From contig CM073898.1 of the NCBI GenBank assembly GCA_037176705.1, positions 39,001,488 through 39,065,487 of the forward strand: DNA of 64,000 nt, given 5' to 3'. The stretch's first letter is position 1, and every line of letters starts with the position of its first letter. Below are positions 9,557 to 21,436 of this stretch, piece by piece. A program made the translations under genes and the position numbers. This stretch comes from Molossus alvarezi. Lineage: Eukaryota > Chordata > Mammalia > Chiroptera > Molossidae. The notes below the pieces were generated by a model. It ran no database searches, had not been told where the DNA came from, and worked only from the letters and a program-made list of their open reading frames with translations.

Positions 9557-9834
9557 CGATCTTCAAGGTCTTTATGTTCCACCTCAAGATTTTTGTGGGC
9601 AGACTTTAGAGTTCCATGTTTTGCAATGAGAGATTCATACTCTGAAGCCTGCCGTTCATGAAGAAGTTCCAGTTTCTCATGATCTTTGACCAGAGAATCA
9701 TAGAGAGATTTCAGGTCTTCACGCTCTTTTATTACAGATTCATTTTCATTTTCTAAGGAAGACTGCTGGATTAGGAGCTGTGCGTTCTGGTTCATAAGAG
9801 AGGTACTTTGGGAATTAAGTGTGGAATTTTCAAC
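9557..9834 (-). CDS. CCDC88A: Girdin window exon 15 (coiled coil)
   Basis: This exon has 278 nt, about residues 1109-1201, VENSTLNSQSTSLMNQNAQL to LEVEHKDLED plus CG (phase 2). Acceptor CTTATAG|GTT, donor GATCG|GTAATT. The split codon CG+T gives Arg. A short 217 bp intron follows, the smallest in the window. Confidence 0.96.
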
Positions 9835-10827
9835 CTATAAGAATGCATATTGTTATCAGACATAAAAAAATAGCTTATGTTGTTCTCTTTTTTCCTAATA
9901 AAAAATATTACATTAACTTTAGGAAGCTCTAAATAAATCAAAGCAGATATATGCACATTATACTGAGAAAATTTTGGATTTTAGTGTCCCAAAGGCTACC
10001 ATTTAATTTTGATTTTTGGTAGGTGTTGAGATCTATATCTATATCTATATATCTATATATTTAGGTTGAATTATTTTAAATGAAGGTAATTAGCAAACAA
10101 TTTGTATTCCATTCATAAAAAAGTATAGAATTCGAAATGCTAGTTTATCATTTTCTAGAAGTCGAGAGTTAATAGAACTGAAAAATTACTTCTGAAAATT
10201 CAACTGGGAATTTTGTTGAGTCTAAATTACCATTTGCTTTACCATTTGTGAAAGAGTTACAGAAAAAACAACTTTTATAACTTCTATCAACTTATTTTTT
10301 TCTGCTCTTTTAAGAGGTTTCAGAGAGTTGCATGTCTCCTACCTGATCACTGTATTTAAAAAAGCACTGGCAGTGTTAAATACAAGATGGATCCTTTGAA
10401 CTAAAGACAAGTCTGAAGACAAAATTCTAATGCTATGTTCTTTTCCAATAACTTATTGGTACATAATAATGTAACAATTCAACAATGAAACAAGGAATGG
10501 TATGCTGCAACCATATTTTAATGAAAGGGTTTCTACCTGATTAATTATAATCAATTTGTTTATGGTGAAAAACCATAAAGTAAATAAAAATAATGTTCAT
10601 TTTACTTATGTTTGTTAAATGAATTTATTAATTAATATTTAGAAGTGCTGATATTTTAAAAATGTTGATGTCTGTAAATTTGGTGCAGCACAAGATAGAA
10701 CTATTTTATCTTCAACGAATTGTTACATTTGCTCACTAACAAACAATGTTACCACGCCTAGTTATCCTTATTTAAATAGCATAATTCAAGACTTTGGTTG
10801 CATATCCCCCGAATATTACATTACAAC
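9835..10827 (-). other. Intron, 1.0 kb, no repeat insertion
   Basis: It is AT-rich unique sequence with only a short TATATC microsatellite near 10030-10062. It is one of few introns without a SINE. Confidence 0.8.
10026..10062 (+). repeat. TATATC microsatellite
   Basis: Repeats of TATATC/TATC form a short AT-rich run. Confidence 0.8.
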
Positions 10828-10989
10828 CTGAAGTTTGGCATTCTGTGTTTGAAGAGTAGTATTCTGCTCTTGTAATGACACTGTCTGCCTCTGAAGTGCA
10901 AGAATCTGAGCCTGCAAATTATTGTTCTGTGTCTCAAGTTGCTTCAGTTGAGTTTTCAGTGCTTGCTTCTCTGCTTGCAATGTAGCATT
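10828..10989 (-). CDS. CCDC88A: Girdin window exon 14 (Gln/Leu-rich coiled coil)
   Basis: This exon has 162 nt, 54 codons, about residues 1055-1108, [19 protein letters not shown] to LQTQNAKLQ. Acceptor TTATTAAG|AAT, donor CAG|GTTGTA, phase 0. The segment is unusually rich in Gln, Asn and Thr for a coiled coil ([18 protein letters not shown]), marking a change of composition from the Glu/Lys-rich blocks upstream. Confidence 0.96.
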
Positions 10990-11884
10990 CTTAATAAAGA
11001 AAACACACATATTAAAAATAAAAGCAACAAACTGTTTGTTTGACAGGTAGTAGAATTTTGTACAAGTATTTATTACCATTATAATCCCCCAAAATCCTAA
11101 TAATCTTGAAAGAAAAAAGATTTCCCCCATCCCAAATTATAAACAGGTATTTAATCTAAGAAAAAGAAAGCAATAATCATAAAACCTTAATAGACTACTG
11201 TGTGTCTGTCTGCTTTATAAGGTCTGAAAAATAAAATATCCATTCTAAGTATATTGACTAACACAAGAAACTAGAATATGATTGTCAGTTGTATGATTTT
11301 TAATGCTGCTCAAAAGCGCAGTGTGTCCAGAATGATTGGGGCTGTTTCTAGTCAATGGAATGCTCTTTTTCTAATTGCCCAAAGATAAGTGGTGATCACA
11401 AGGCTAGCAGCGAAACTAAGTATTTTATGAACACAAATATCTGGAAGAGAAGTAGAAAAAATCTTAATCATCTGTTTCAAAATTTTAGTACATAACAGAT
11501 CTAGCAGATTCTATTACATACATTCTTTAGTAATTATTTTTGTGATATAAAACACTCACTAAACCTCTATTTCATCTATGGGACTTCCAGAGCAAATCCA
11601 AACATAACATACCATTTTCAAAATTTCCACTATATATGGCCATATTTCAGTTTTATAGTTAAATGGTTGAATTACTGAGCAAATCATAGACCTTAAAGGA
11701 CTTTATATGCCAGCCAAATTGTCTGACATGTAATTATTAATCTAAATGATAGAGGTGTACATATGTGTATATCACTGAATAATTAAAACTAGGTATTCAT
11801 ATACAGCCTATAAATATATTGAAAGATATAAAGGAATTACTAATAATTTAAAACATACAAATTAAAAAAATTTTTTTCCTATCA

Positions 11885-11981
11885 TTTTTATTTTTTGGTA
11901 CATGCCCCTAGTGGAAACCAAGCTTGGGACTCTCTGGTCCGCAGGCTGACACTCTAACCGCTGAGACAAATCAGCCAGGGC
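11885..11981 (-). mobile_element. Short tRNA-only SINE with A-tail
   Basis: The sense strand runs GCCCTGGCTGATTTGTCTCAG to GGGGCATGTACC and then A-rich tail, the same end point as the copies at 1080 and 26371. Flanks TTCCTATCATTT and TTCTTATCACTT form an imperfect duplication, so it is the oldest of the three. Confidence 0.85.
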
Positions 11982-12061
11982 TTTCTTATCACTTTAATAA
12001 AAGTTAGAAGCTGGTAATATCTAATATTAACCTGGAAAAATAGGTACTCTATATGTGATTT

Positions 12062-12551
12062 TGTATGTCTCTGGCGCCCCTAGAGCTGCCTCCCCTCCAA
12101 GCTTAGAGGGAGTGAGTCCAATAATTCCGTGCGTGGGCCCTTTAAGAGGAGCTGCCGGGGGCTCCAGCCATCTAGGCCTCCCTGAGCCTCAGTTCCCGCT
12201 GGTTTTTCCAGCCAGAAGTTATGGGGACTTCTCTTCCTGGCACTGGAACCCTGAGCTGGATGCCTGGTGTGGGTCAGGGACCCCTCAGTCCTCAGGGAGG
12301 ACCTTCCCAGCCAAGGTGTCCCTCCTGATTTGTATCCACCACACGTGGGTGTGGGACCAGCTTGTTGCGCCTCCACCCCTCCTACCAGTCTCAATGTGGC
12401 TGCTTCTTTAATTCCATAGTTGTAGGACTTCCATTCAGCGCGAATTCAGGTGGTTTTGAATGATGGTTATTCAGTAATTTAGTTGTAACTTTGATGTGGT
12501 TGTGCGAGGATGTGATAATGCATTTACCCACGCTGCCATCTTGACCAGAAG
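12062..12551 (-). mobile_element. Solitary L1/HAL1 5'UTR fragment
   Basis: The minus strand starts CTTCTGGTCAAGATGGC, like the 5' end of the half-L1 at 21436, and is alignable with it block by block (GGGCCCTTTAAGAGGAGCTG, TTTTTCCAGCCAGAAGTTAT). It stops after about 490 bp, before ORF1. No A-tail or target duplication was found. Confidence 0.8.
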
Positions 12552-12679
12552 TGCATGGCTTAAAGTTTTTAACGTTACATTAAAAAACAATAACCACCAC
12601 AACTATTTTACTTGTTAGCATGAAAGTTCCTAAAGCTTTTCATCTTTGTAGGATGTTTGTTGAATTCATTTAATTGTTT

Positions 12680-13570
12680 ATTGTCAAATATTTACTAGAG
12701 CTATTCAGCAAATATTTATAAAGTATTTACTATCTACATTGGCATTATTCTACATACTGAAAGCACAGTGGTGAAAAAAGAAAGACAAGCTACCTGCTTT
12801 TAAGGAGCTTTTTCTTTTCAGTAGATAAACAAAAAATAAATGAATGAAAAATATAATTTCATAAATGAAAAGTGCTATTAAGAAGCTAAATAAGGCAGTG
12901 GTGTGATAGTGAAGAACAGTTAAGGCTGGCAGAGCTTCTTACTGAGGAAAGGGGTCAGGGAAGACATCTTGCAGGAGACATGTGACACGAGACATGGATT
13001 TGGAGGGAAGCGAGCCAGTGTTCTCAGTAGGGGAGGAAAGCAGAAAGGCCTGAGGTAGGAAAAGCAGAAAAATGCCAATATGACCAGAACTAATTTATTT
13101 ATTGTGTGTCGGGCACTCTTTTGTGTTTTCCAGATATTAACAGATAATATTATTCCCAGATTAATAAACAGTCAGAAGAGTGGCATGGTATAAGGTCAGG
13201 CAGGGCAATGGTCAGGAAGGATCTTACAGAATATAGCAAAAAATTTGGATTTTATTCTAAATGAAATGGGAAGCTATGGAAGATTATAAGTATGAAAGTG
13301 ACATGATTTGGATTATGTTTTTAAAAATAACTTTGACTACTACACTGAGAATGGGTTAGATTGGGCCAGAAATAGAAGAGGCACGGCCAGTTAGGAGGCT
13401 ATTTTAATAGTCCAGGTAAGAGAAGATGCTACCTTGGACTAGGGAGACAGCAAAGATGAAGAGAAGTAAATGAGTTTGGGTTATATTTTCAAGGTAGAGT
13501 TGACAAAGGTTGCTTATGGACTTATGTGAGGGTGACGGAGAAAAGTAAATTATGAGTTCTTCAGTTTTTA
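12680..13570 (+). mobile_element. Ancient repeat, probably L2-type, long fragment
   Basis: The blocks 'ggattttattctaaatgaaatgggaagc', 'gtgacatgattt', 'agttaggaggctatt...agtccaggtaagag' keep the order of an old mammalian LINE-like repeat over about 0.9 kb. Family name uncertain. Confidence 0.55.
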
Positions 13571-13697
13571 TATTACAAAATAAATCAGTCAAGAAAGTAT
13601 AAAATGAACAAAGTTACAAAACCACATTAGATCAATTTTCTGAATTATGTATTATTTCTAAAAATCCTTATTCCTGCTAAAAAATTAAAAAACTTAC

Positions 13698-13862
13698 ATT
13701 TCGTTCTACTTCAATTAATCTGTCTTTAACTTTCAGAAGCTCTCTGGTTGTTTCTTGACTTTCTCGCTCCCATTTGTTATCTTCACCAGAAGTTGAAGGA
13801 GGACTCTGTACCATCGTTTCCTCATCTTGCCTCTGTTTAAGGGCTTCATAATTCTTTTTCAC
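13698..13862 (-). CDS. CCDC88A: Girdin window exon 13 (coiled coil with Ser/Pro break)
   Basis: This exon has 165 nt, 55 codons, about residues 1000-1054, VKKNYEALKQRQDEETMV to RLIEVERN. Acceptor TTTTAG|GTG, donor AAT|GTAAGT, phase 0. The helix is broken by QSPPSTSGEDN, the one clearly flexible point of the distal coiled coil. This loop differs from the human protein at several residues without a length change. Confidence 0.96.
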
Positions 13863-14507
13863 CTAAAATTTTATTTAAAATATTTTAAATGGGGAAAAAA
13901 AAACACTCAAGTTCTATTTCTTATAATTAATTTAACCCTGCACTGGTCTAGAAAATTTGAGAGACACTTCATTAAAAAATATGATAAATAATATATACAA
14001 TGATCATTATTAGCATAATCACAATTTATGCTTTGTAAAATACAAATCCTTTCTTTCCTCTTAGAAATACTAAAATACTCTTCGTATGTGTCATGCTCCT
14101 ATAATATATTCTGTAATTTTATATCCTATTATTTATGATGAAAATGTTGCTGAAGACCAAGACATGTTGTTAAATCCTAACAACTGTTTTTAGAACTGTA
14201 TGTACAGCTTAGAGATTTCAGAGATCCCCATTTAAAGAACAAATAAAGATTTGACCTATGTAATAATTCCTCTTAAGAAGAGATCTAAATTAAAATGGAG
14301 GAAGTATCTATATATGTCTTCCCTTTTATGAAGGATATGTTGCCCAGAACAAACTATGTTAAATAAATTAATGACTTCTTTATTCAGATCTTGATTCATC
14401 ACACATAATTACACGTAATTATTGTTAATTTATTTTATAAAGAGTGAGCAATCCAAGGTTTTCAGGTATGACTACAATCAAATCCTTCGTTAAAAAGAGA
14501 CGGCCAA

Positions 14508-14691
14508 GCCTGGCCAGTTTGCTCAGTGGTTACAGTGTTAACCCACGGATCAAACTGTCGTGGGTTCGATTTCAGTCAAGGACATGTACCTCAGTTGCGG
14601 TTCATCCCTGCCCTGGTGGGGATCGTGCGAGAGGCAACCAGTCAATGTGTCCCTCTCACATTGAGATCCTCAGGTGAGGATTAAAAAAAAA
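14508..14691 (+). mobile_element. Ves SINE with internal deletion
   Basis: Head and 3' hairpin are present, but the CT-rich run between CACATTGA and GATCCTCAGG is missing. A GA microsatellite follows (14692-14715). Confidence 0.85.
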
Positions 14692-15349
14692 AGAGAGAGA
14701 GAGAGAAAGAGAGACAGAGCGAACTCAAAAGTAACTTGGTCATCTCACATTACCAAAACTGATTAACTTAATAGCTCTCTTCAATTTGAAATGATTACTG
14801 TTATACTTATCCTGAGTCATTCGTTTATCCTAGGAGGCATTAATCATAAATTTCTACATTAACCTAAACTTTATATTAAGGCAAGGATAAACATTTAAAA
14901 TAATTCAATATTTAATGCAAATCTTAAGAAAGCTTAAAACTCAACAATAAAACTTGTTGCTATTGAGTTAGAAAAAAATGATGTGAGACTAAAGGAAAAA
15001 GATGCCAAGATAGAATGTAATTTAAAGCTTGGCAAGTGATCTAATAGGTGTTCTGGGATCCTAACTTTTCCAGTTTTTTTATTACTATTACTTTTAACAC
15101 CCTAATAACATAGACAGTGACATCATTTCCATTCTCCTATTTTACATTAATTTCCCACAGGATCTTTTTCCCCCTAGGGCTAGAAAGATTATAGACATGC
15201 CATTATTAGGAAGAATTGAGAATAAAACTCAGAGTTTCTCATTTTTAGACCCTGTTCTTACAACAAAGTTTCAAAATGGTTTCTTTACCTTATGTATCAT
15301 TAATCAGAATCTCTAATCTATGTTCACACAGAAAATAAAATATCATTTT

Positions 15350-15730
15350 TCATCAAGGTTTCTTAGAGGCAGCATATAGGTAGATTCTTGTCTTTTTATC
15401 TAATCCATTAACCTCAACTTTTACCTTGGGTTTTAGACCTTTTATATTTAATGTGATTACTGATATGGTTTTATTTAAATCTGCCATCTTACTATTGCTT
15501 TCTAGCTGTCTAATCTGTACTTTGTTCCATCTTTTTTCTTTTTCTGCCTTCTTTTGAATTTTTTATAATTCTTTTTTATCTCTCTTGCTGGCATAACAGC
15601 CATACCTTTTTGTCATGCTATTTAAGTAGTTACTTTAAGCCTAATACCATTCATATTTATCTTTCATAGTCTATCTTATGATATAGTACTAATAGTCTTA
15701 ATAGTATACTTCCAGTTGAATACATGTTTA
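15350..15730 (-). mobile_element. Ancient L1M fragment
   Basis: Antisense L1 ORF2-region text is recognisable ('ttatatttaatgtgattactgatatgg', 'aatctgccatcttactatt', 'agtatacttcca'). Confidence 0.65.
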
Positions 15731-15793
15731 TGGTAGGAAGAAAGTCCAATAGTAGTTATGCCAAAATGACTGGAAGTAAAAGATAATGATGGA

Positions 15794-15960
15794 ATTTTTT
15801 AAAATATGTTTTTATTGATTTGAGAGAGAGAGAGAAATATCGATCCACTGTCTCCTGCATGCCCCCTACATACCCAGACATATACTCTGACCAGGAATCA
15901 AACCAGAGACCACTCAGTCCATGGGACGACGCTCAATCCCCTGAGCCATACCAACTGGGC
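15794..15960 (-). mobile_element. Type-2 Ves SINE
   Basis: Antisense copy ending CCAACTGGGC. It is moderately diverged. Confidence 0.85.
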
Positions 15961-16356
15961 ACATGTGCTTTTTTAATACAACGCATGATTTCCCTCTACT
16001 GGTATTCTTACACCCATATATTTCCTATCAGACTTTTCTTGGATTCTCAATAGGAAAAGTGTCAGTACCACACTGAGAGTTTTTACCCATGAAATAAGCC
16101 TGCCTTTTCCCCATCCCACTATCACAATTCTGGTATGTTCCTAACTGCATGGGTGACATACACACATGAAACGGGACTGAAAAAACTATGGTGTATAAAC
16201 AAAATACAATTTGTCATAAACTACATGACAAAGATCTACTTAATATAAACACTCTCAAATTCAAGAAGACACAAAATATTACATTTTTATTTTCTACTTT
16301 ACAATTTTCCCTCTGAATATTTAACAATTAAAACTCTTTCCAAGGAAACTACTTAC

Positions 16357-16498
16357 TGTTTTAAGTTCTTGGCGTAATTGCTGGTTATAGTTTGTGGATT
16401 CTTCTAATCGAGCTTCTAAAGCAGCAATTTTTTCCTCTTTTATTTCAAGGGACTTCTTTAGTGTGGATTCTAGTTTTGATTCCAAAAGTTTATACCTA
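16357..16498 (-). CDS. CCDC88A: Girdin window exon 12 (coiled coil)
   Basis: This exon has 142 nt, about residues 952-999, RYKLLESKLESTLKKSLE to QQLRQELKT. Acceptor TTGGATAG|T, donor ACA|GTAAGT, so the exon ends in phase 0 after Thr. The EIKEEKIAALEARLEES block is strongly heptad-patterned. The intron upstream (7.3 kb) holds a full half-L1 insertion. Confidence 0.96.
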
Positions 16499-17044
16499 CT
16501 ATCCAAGTATAAAAATAGTAAAAGTTTGTTATTGTAGGTCATAAAATTATTTTTAAAGATAATTTATGACAACAGATACTGGTGCCATAAATAGATCTTA
16601 TACATTTTTAAGTGGCAAATTACATTATCCTCCTCTTACTGCCCCAGTCTCCCCTATTTAAACTATTCCTGGTAATGAAGATTACAGCCTAGATTGTCAA
16701 AATAAAAAATTAATGGTCAGAAAGGCATTATATTTCTTTCAGTTTTTTAAGTCTCAAACTACTCCTTTTAGAGATTTTATAATAGAATCTACAGAAAGTA
16801 TTATATTATCAAACATTTATCTATACTATTAAGGGTAAAGTATTTAAATAAGAACATATGACTAGTTAAGACTTGAAACTCATTGAAGATTTTGTCTTTA
16901 GGGTATAAAGTACATGCAGAATATTCTAAAAAGGGAAAAATATACTAAAGACAAGACACTGGTGACAGAGACAGACAAATGTGAATGTCAATATTTTAGT
17001 TGTCTATATCATATTTTATAAAGATAATTATATATATATATATA

Positions 17045-17232
17045 ATTTTTAGAGAGAGAGGGAGAGAAAGATAGAAACATTGATGAGAGAGACACATCAA
17101 TCAGCTGCCTCCCGTATGGCCCCCACTGGGAATCGAGCCTGCAACCTGGGCATGTGCCCTGACCAGGAATCGAACTGGCGACCTCTTGATCCATGGGTCG
17201 ATGCTCAGCCACTGAGCCATACCAGCTAGGCT
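17045..17232 (-). mobile_element. Type-2 Ves SINE
   Basis: Antisense body ATAGAAACATTGATGAGAG through CCATACCAGCTAGGC. A TA repeat lies in its tail. Confidence 0.87.
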
Positions 17233-17491
17233 AGTTATGTTTCTGAATGGTGTGCCTATGATAATTATATTATTCTTTAGGTTTTTTTTTAATTACAAAA
17301 AGGAGAGTGTATGATCACAATTTGAGAGGGAATCATAAACTAGGAATTATGAATAATCTACATCTTATACCTGAGAACTCCAACGACTAAATCAAATAAA
17401 AACCGAAAGTATGTAATGAAAAATTTGATCATATTCTGCTTTGTACTGTAATTAACTTGTATGTATATATTTTCTGTTTAACCAGATTTTA

Positions 17492-17763
17492 TTTTATTTT
17501 ATTTATTTATGTATTTATTTTTTATCCTCACCCGAGGACATTTCTCCATTTTTTGTTCAGATAGAGCGGGAGGGAGAGAGAGGAAGGGAGAGGGAGAGAG
17601 AAACATCGATGTAAAGGGACACATCGAGTGGCTGCCACCCGCACGACCAACCAGGGCCGGAGACAAACTGCAACCGAGGTCCGTGCCCTTAGCGGGAACC
17701 GAACCCGGGTCTCTCTGTACTGCAGGCTGACACTCCAACCGCTGAGCCAAACCGGCCAGGGCG
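17492..17763 (-). mobile_element. Ves SINE (type 1), young
   Basis: A perfect 17 bp duplication TGTTTAACCAGATTTTA flanks it (17475-17491, 17764-17780). The tail is rich in TTTA units. Confidence 0.93.
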
Positions 17764-18075
17764 TGTTTAACCAGATTTTAAATTCATTGAGAACAGATCT
17801 TACTCATTTTGGTATCAGCTTGAGTCAATAAACATTTTTAAAGCATTTAATGAGCCTGTCTTTGGATGTGTTGAATTTGTGATGCCTGAGCTGTTTCTGG
17901 ACTGTCCAGATAGACATGTCCAGTAAGCAAATAATAATACGGTTATCAGGTGAGATGATGGATGAGAATGCTCAGCATACAAAATGAACTAATAAGAGGC
18001 ATAAGAACATAATAACCCTAGGAAACTATATTGAAAGAGATGACATTAGAAAAGACTTGTTGAAAGAGAAAGGCA

Positions 18076-18317
18076 GCCCTGGCCGGTTCGGCTCAGCAGT
18101 TAGAGCGTCAGCCTGCAGTCCAGAGAGACCCGGGTTCGGTTCCCGCTAAGGGCACGTACCTTGGTTGCAGTTTGTCCCGGCCCTGGTTGGGTTGTGCGGG
18201 TGGCAGCCACTCGAAGTATCCCTTTCACATCGATGTTTCTTTCTCTCTCTCCCTCCCTCCCCACTCTATCTGAACAAAAAATGGAAAAATGTCCTCGGGT
18301 GAGGATAAAAAATAAAA
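18076..18317 (+). mobile_element. Ves SINE (type 1), first of a tandem pair
   Basis: Flanked by AAGAGAAAGGCA (18064-18075) and AAGAGAAAGACA (18318-18329). Confidence 0.92.
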
Positions 18318-18329
18318 AAGAGAAAGACA

Positions 18330-18583
18330 GCCCTGGCCAGTCTGGCTCAGCAGTTAAGAGTGTCGGCCTGTGGACCAGAGAGTCCCAGGTTCAGTTCCTG
18401 CTAAGGGCATGTACCTAAGTTGCAGTTTGTCCCCGGCCCTGGTTGGGGTTGTGTGGGTGGCAACCAGCTGATGTGTCTCTCTCACATAGATGTTTCTCTC
18501 TCCCCCCACCCCCCCTTCCTCTTGCTCTATCTGAAGATAAAAGCAAAAATGTTCTCAGGTGAGGATAAAAACATAAAATAAAA
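18330..18583 (+). mobile_element. Ves SINE (type 1), second of a tandem pair
   Basis: It starts at the base after the first copy's duplication and ends at AAGAGAGAGACA (18584-18595), so the same target was used twice. Its 3' part uses the GAAGATAAAAGC variant rather than the GAACAAAAAATGG variant of its neighbour, so this is not a tandem duplication. Confidence 0.92.
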
Positions 18584-19308
18584 AAGAGAGAGACAAAAGT
18601 GATCACATAGCACTGGTTACAACTCTAGCACTAAATTTACTTTGTTGCATTTTAGTTTATTTATACATTCAATTCCACAACTAAACTATTCCTTTATGGC
18701 ATGAATATCTTAATAATAACTATATCTTCAAAGGAGTGCAGAAGGAATGACATCAATCGCAAAGATGAAAAGACTAGACTAACAAAAGAATTTAGGACAA
18801 CGATTGAGGTACAGGGTAAAGATAAATGCAGATATACATAAATTCTGATATAAAGGAGAGAAAATGTTAAAGGAATTTATGTCCGTGAGCCTCTATTTCT
18901 GTGACATTAAGACTAACTTACTGGCTGAGAAAGATGGTTTAGTGGCTTAAGACACTTCTTTTCCTAATTCCCCAGATTCTAATATGGGTATTAACTACTC
19001 TCAATTCCATTTCCTAAAATTTTTAGTTCACTATATGCCCTCATCTCCATGTCTAATGCTTTCACTATATAAACAAAAGTGTGGATTAATAAATGCACCA
19101 CATCTTGCATAGACTATTACAATAGCTTTCTCATTGGGTTCTGTACCTCCAAATTGCCATTTTTCCAAACTACCTTTAAAAAAATGATTTTATTTTATTT
19201 TTATTATTGACATTATTCATGTCACTCTAAGAAATTCTTGACACACTTTCTGTGATTTGCATGGAATGCCCTTCCGCAGTTTCCACTTGGCAAACTTTTG
19301 TCATTCTT

Positions 19309-21436
19309 TTTTTTTTTAAATGTATCTTTATTGTTGAATGTATTACAGTGTTCCTCATTTTTTCCCTATTGACCCCTCCATCCCACTCCCGACCTCCTCC
19401 TGCCTTTCTCCACACTGTTGTCTGTGTACATTGGTTATGCATATATACATGTAAGTTCTTTGGTTTATTTCTTCCCACCCAACCCCCCTTCCCTTTGAGG
19501 TTTGTCACTCTAACAACCAACTTGTATTTCCTAATCCCTTCACCTTTTTCACCCATTCCCCCAACACCCTCCCCCCCCCCGTCTGGCAACCAACAAAATG
19601 TTCTGTGTATCTGTGAGAATGTTTCTGTTCTGCCTGTTCTTTTTGTTTGTAATTCCATTGTCACTAGATATGTATTCATTGCCATTTTGTTTGTTCGTAT
19701 TTTTTATCTTTTTCTTCAAAAAGACCCTTCACCATTTCATATAACAACGGTTTGGTGATGGTGAATTCCCTTAGCTTTTCCTTCTCTGGGAAACTCTTTA
19801 TCTGTCTCCATCGATTCTAAATGACAGCTTTGCAGGATAGAGTAATCTTGGTTGTAGGTTCTTGCTTTTCATCACTCTGAATATTTCTTGCCACTCCCTT
19901 CTGGCCTGCAAAGTTTCTTTTGAGAAATCAGCTGACAGTCTTATGGGAACTCCCTTGTAGGTAACTAACTGCTTTTTTCGTGCTGCTTTTAAGATTCTAT
20001 CTTGAACCATTTGCATTTTGATGGTGTGTCTTGGTGTGGGCCTCTTGGGGTTCATGTTGTTTGGGACTCTCTGTGCTTCCTGGACTTGTATGTCTGTTTC
20101 CTTCACCAAGTTAGGGAAGTTTTCTGCCATTATTGTTTCAAATAGGTTTTTGATTTCTTGTTCTCTCTCTTCTTCTGGAACCCCCAAGATGCAAATGTTG
20201 GCACGCTTGAAGTTGTCCCAGAGGCTCCTTAGTTTTTTGGATTCTTTCTTACTTTTGCTGTTCTGATTGGGTGGTTTTTGCTTCCTTATATTCCAAATCG
20301 ATGGTTTGCTTCTTGGTTTTACTGACTCTACTATTGAATTTGTGTAAATTATTCTTTATTTCAGTTAGTGCCTCCTTCATTTGACCATGCATCCTTCATT
20401 TCTGACTGGTCCTTTTTTATGCTCTTGAGGCCCTCCCTAAGTTCACTGAGGTTCTCACTAAGTTCATTGAGCATCCTTATAAGCAGTGTTTTGAACTCTA
20501 CATCTGTTAGGTTGCTCATCTCCATTTCATTTAGTTCTTTCCCTGGAGTTTTGTTCTCTTCTTTCATTCGGGACCTGTTTGTCTCCTAGTTTTGGCTGCC
20601 TCCCTGTGTTTGTTTCTATGTATTACTTAACGAGTGGTATGGGGCTAGCTGAGACCAGATGCTGCTTGTTAGAATTTAAGAAAACCTTAAGCAGGATCCA
20701 AGACAGACCAACCCTACAGTAAAGCAACTGGCAACAGCTTGGGTGGGCCTGAAAGTTGGGTAGGACAGGGTCTTAGGGAATCACCAGGGCAGGGCAAAGA
20801 GTATGAGCCAAGTTGCTGGAGTTCCAGATATTGCGGCTGTCTACGGCCCTAGGGAAGGGCTCACCAAAGGAACAAAGGCCTCTGACAGCATGTTTGTCCC
20901 AGAGAAAGCCCCCTCTTCAGCCCTCGCTTCAATGCCAAACAGCTCAGTTCTTCCCTGTATGTCTCTGGTGCCTTTCAAGTAGCCTCCTCCACACTGGAAC
21001 CTGGAGGGTGCACATCCAAGTAAGTCCGTGTGCGGGCCCTTTAAGAGGAGCTGCCAGGGGCTCCAGCTACCTCAGCCTCCCTCAGTCTCACTGGTTTTTC
21101 CAGCCAGAAGTTATTGGGACTTCTCTTCCTGGGACTAGAACCCTAAGCTGAGTGCCTGGTGTGGGACAGGACTCCTCAGTTCTTAGGGAGGACCTTCCCA
21201 GCCGAGGTGTCCCTCCAGATTTTATCCACCACACCTGGGTGTGGGACCAGCCAGTTGCGCATCAGCTCCTTGTACCAGTCTCAATGTGGCTGCTTCTTTA
21301 ATTCCATAGTTGTAGGACTTCCATTCAGCCTGATTTCAGGCGGTTTTGAATGACAGTTGTTCTGTAGTTTACTTTGATGTGGTTGTGGGAGGACCCGATA
21401 CTGCGTTTACCTACCGCCATCTTGACCGGAAGTCTC
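19309..21436 (-). mobile_element. Half-L1 (HAL1-like) element, full length
   Basis: The 5' end CTTCCGGTCAAGATGGCGG lies at 21436, followed by an 850 bp GC-richer 5'UTR, an ORF1 remnant, then a short G-rich 3'UTR and A-rich end. ORF2 (endonuclease and reverse transcriptase) is wholly absent. An imperfect 18 bp duplication (CAAACTTTTGTCATTCTT / CAAATTTCCGTCATTCTT) brackets it, so it inserted in this form. ORF2 activity must have come from another L1. Confidence 0.85.
19677..20583 (-). pseudogene. L1 ORF1p remnant of the half-L1
   Basis: The nucleic-acid chaperone ORF1p is recognisable: an N-terminal charged segment with KSIKKDQSEMKD, then the RRM/C-terminal region with LFETIMAENFPNLVKE, RPTPRHTIKM, GVPIRLSADFS and REWQEIFRVMKSKNLQ. 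The start codon is lost (ACT where the sister copy has ATG) and the frame is broken, so it is not functional. Confidence 0.85.

Larger units (their letters stand above)
10990..13697 (-). other. Intron, 2.7 kb
   Basis: It holds a short tRNA-only SINE, a solitary L1-type 5'UTR fragment and a long L2-like fragment. The stretch 10990-11880 shows nothing recognisable. Confidence 0.8.
13863..16356 (-). other. Intron, 2.5 kb
   Basis: It contains a rearranged Ves SINE, an antisense L1M fragment and a type-2 SINE. Stretches 13863-14500, 14720-15340 and 15961-16356 are unassigned AT-rich sequence. Confidence 0.8.

Noticed and set aside
12055..12411. 118-codon proline-rich frame suggesting a novel gene
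   Set aside because: It is the GC-rich L1-type 5'UTR, with the same text repeated at 20940-21430.
19252..19758. 168-codon plus-strand frame and its 152-codon minus counterpart
   Set aside because: Both fall in the G-rich 3'UTR and ORF1 end of the half-L1, and the composition is explained by the element.
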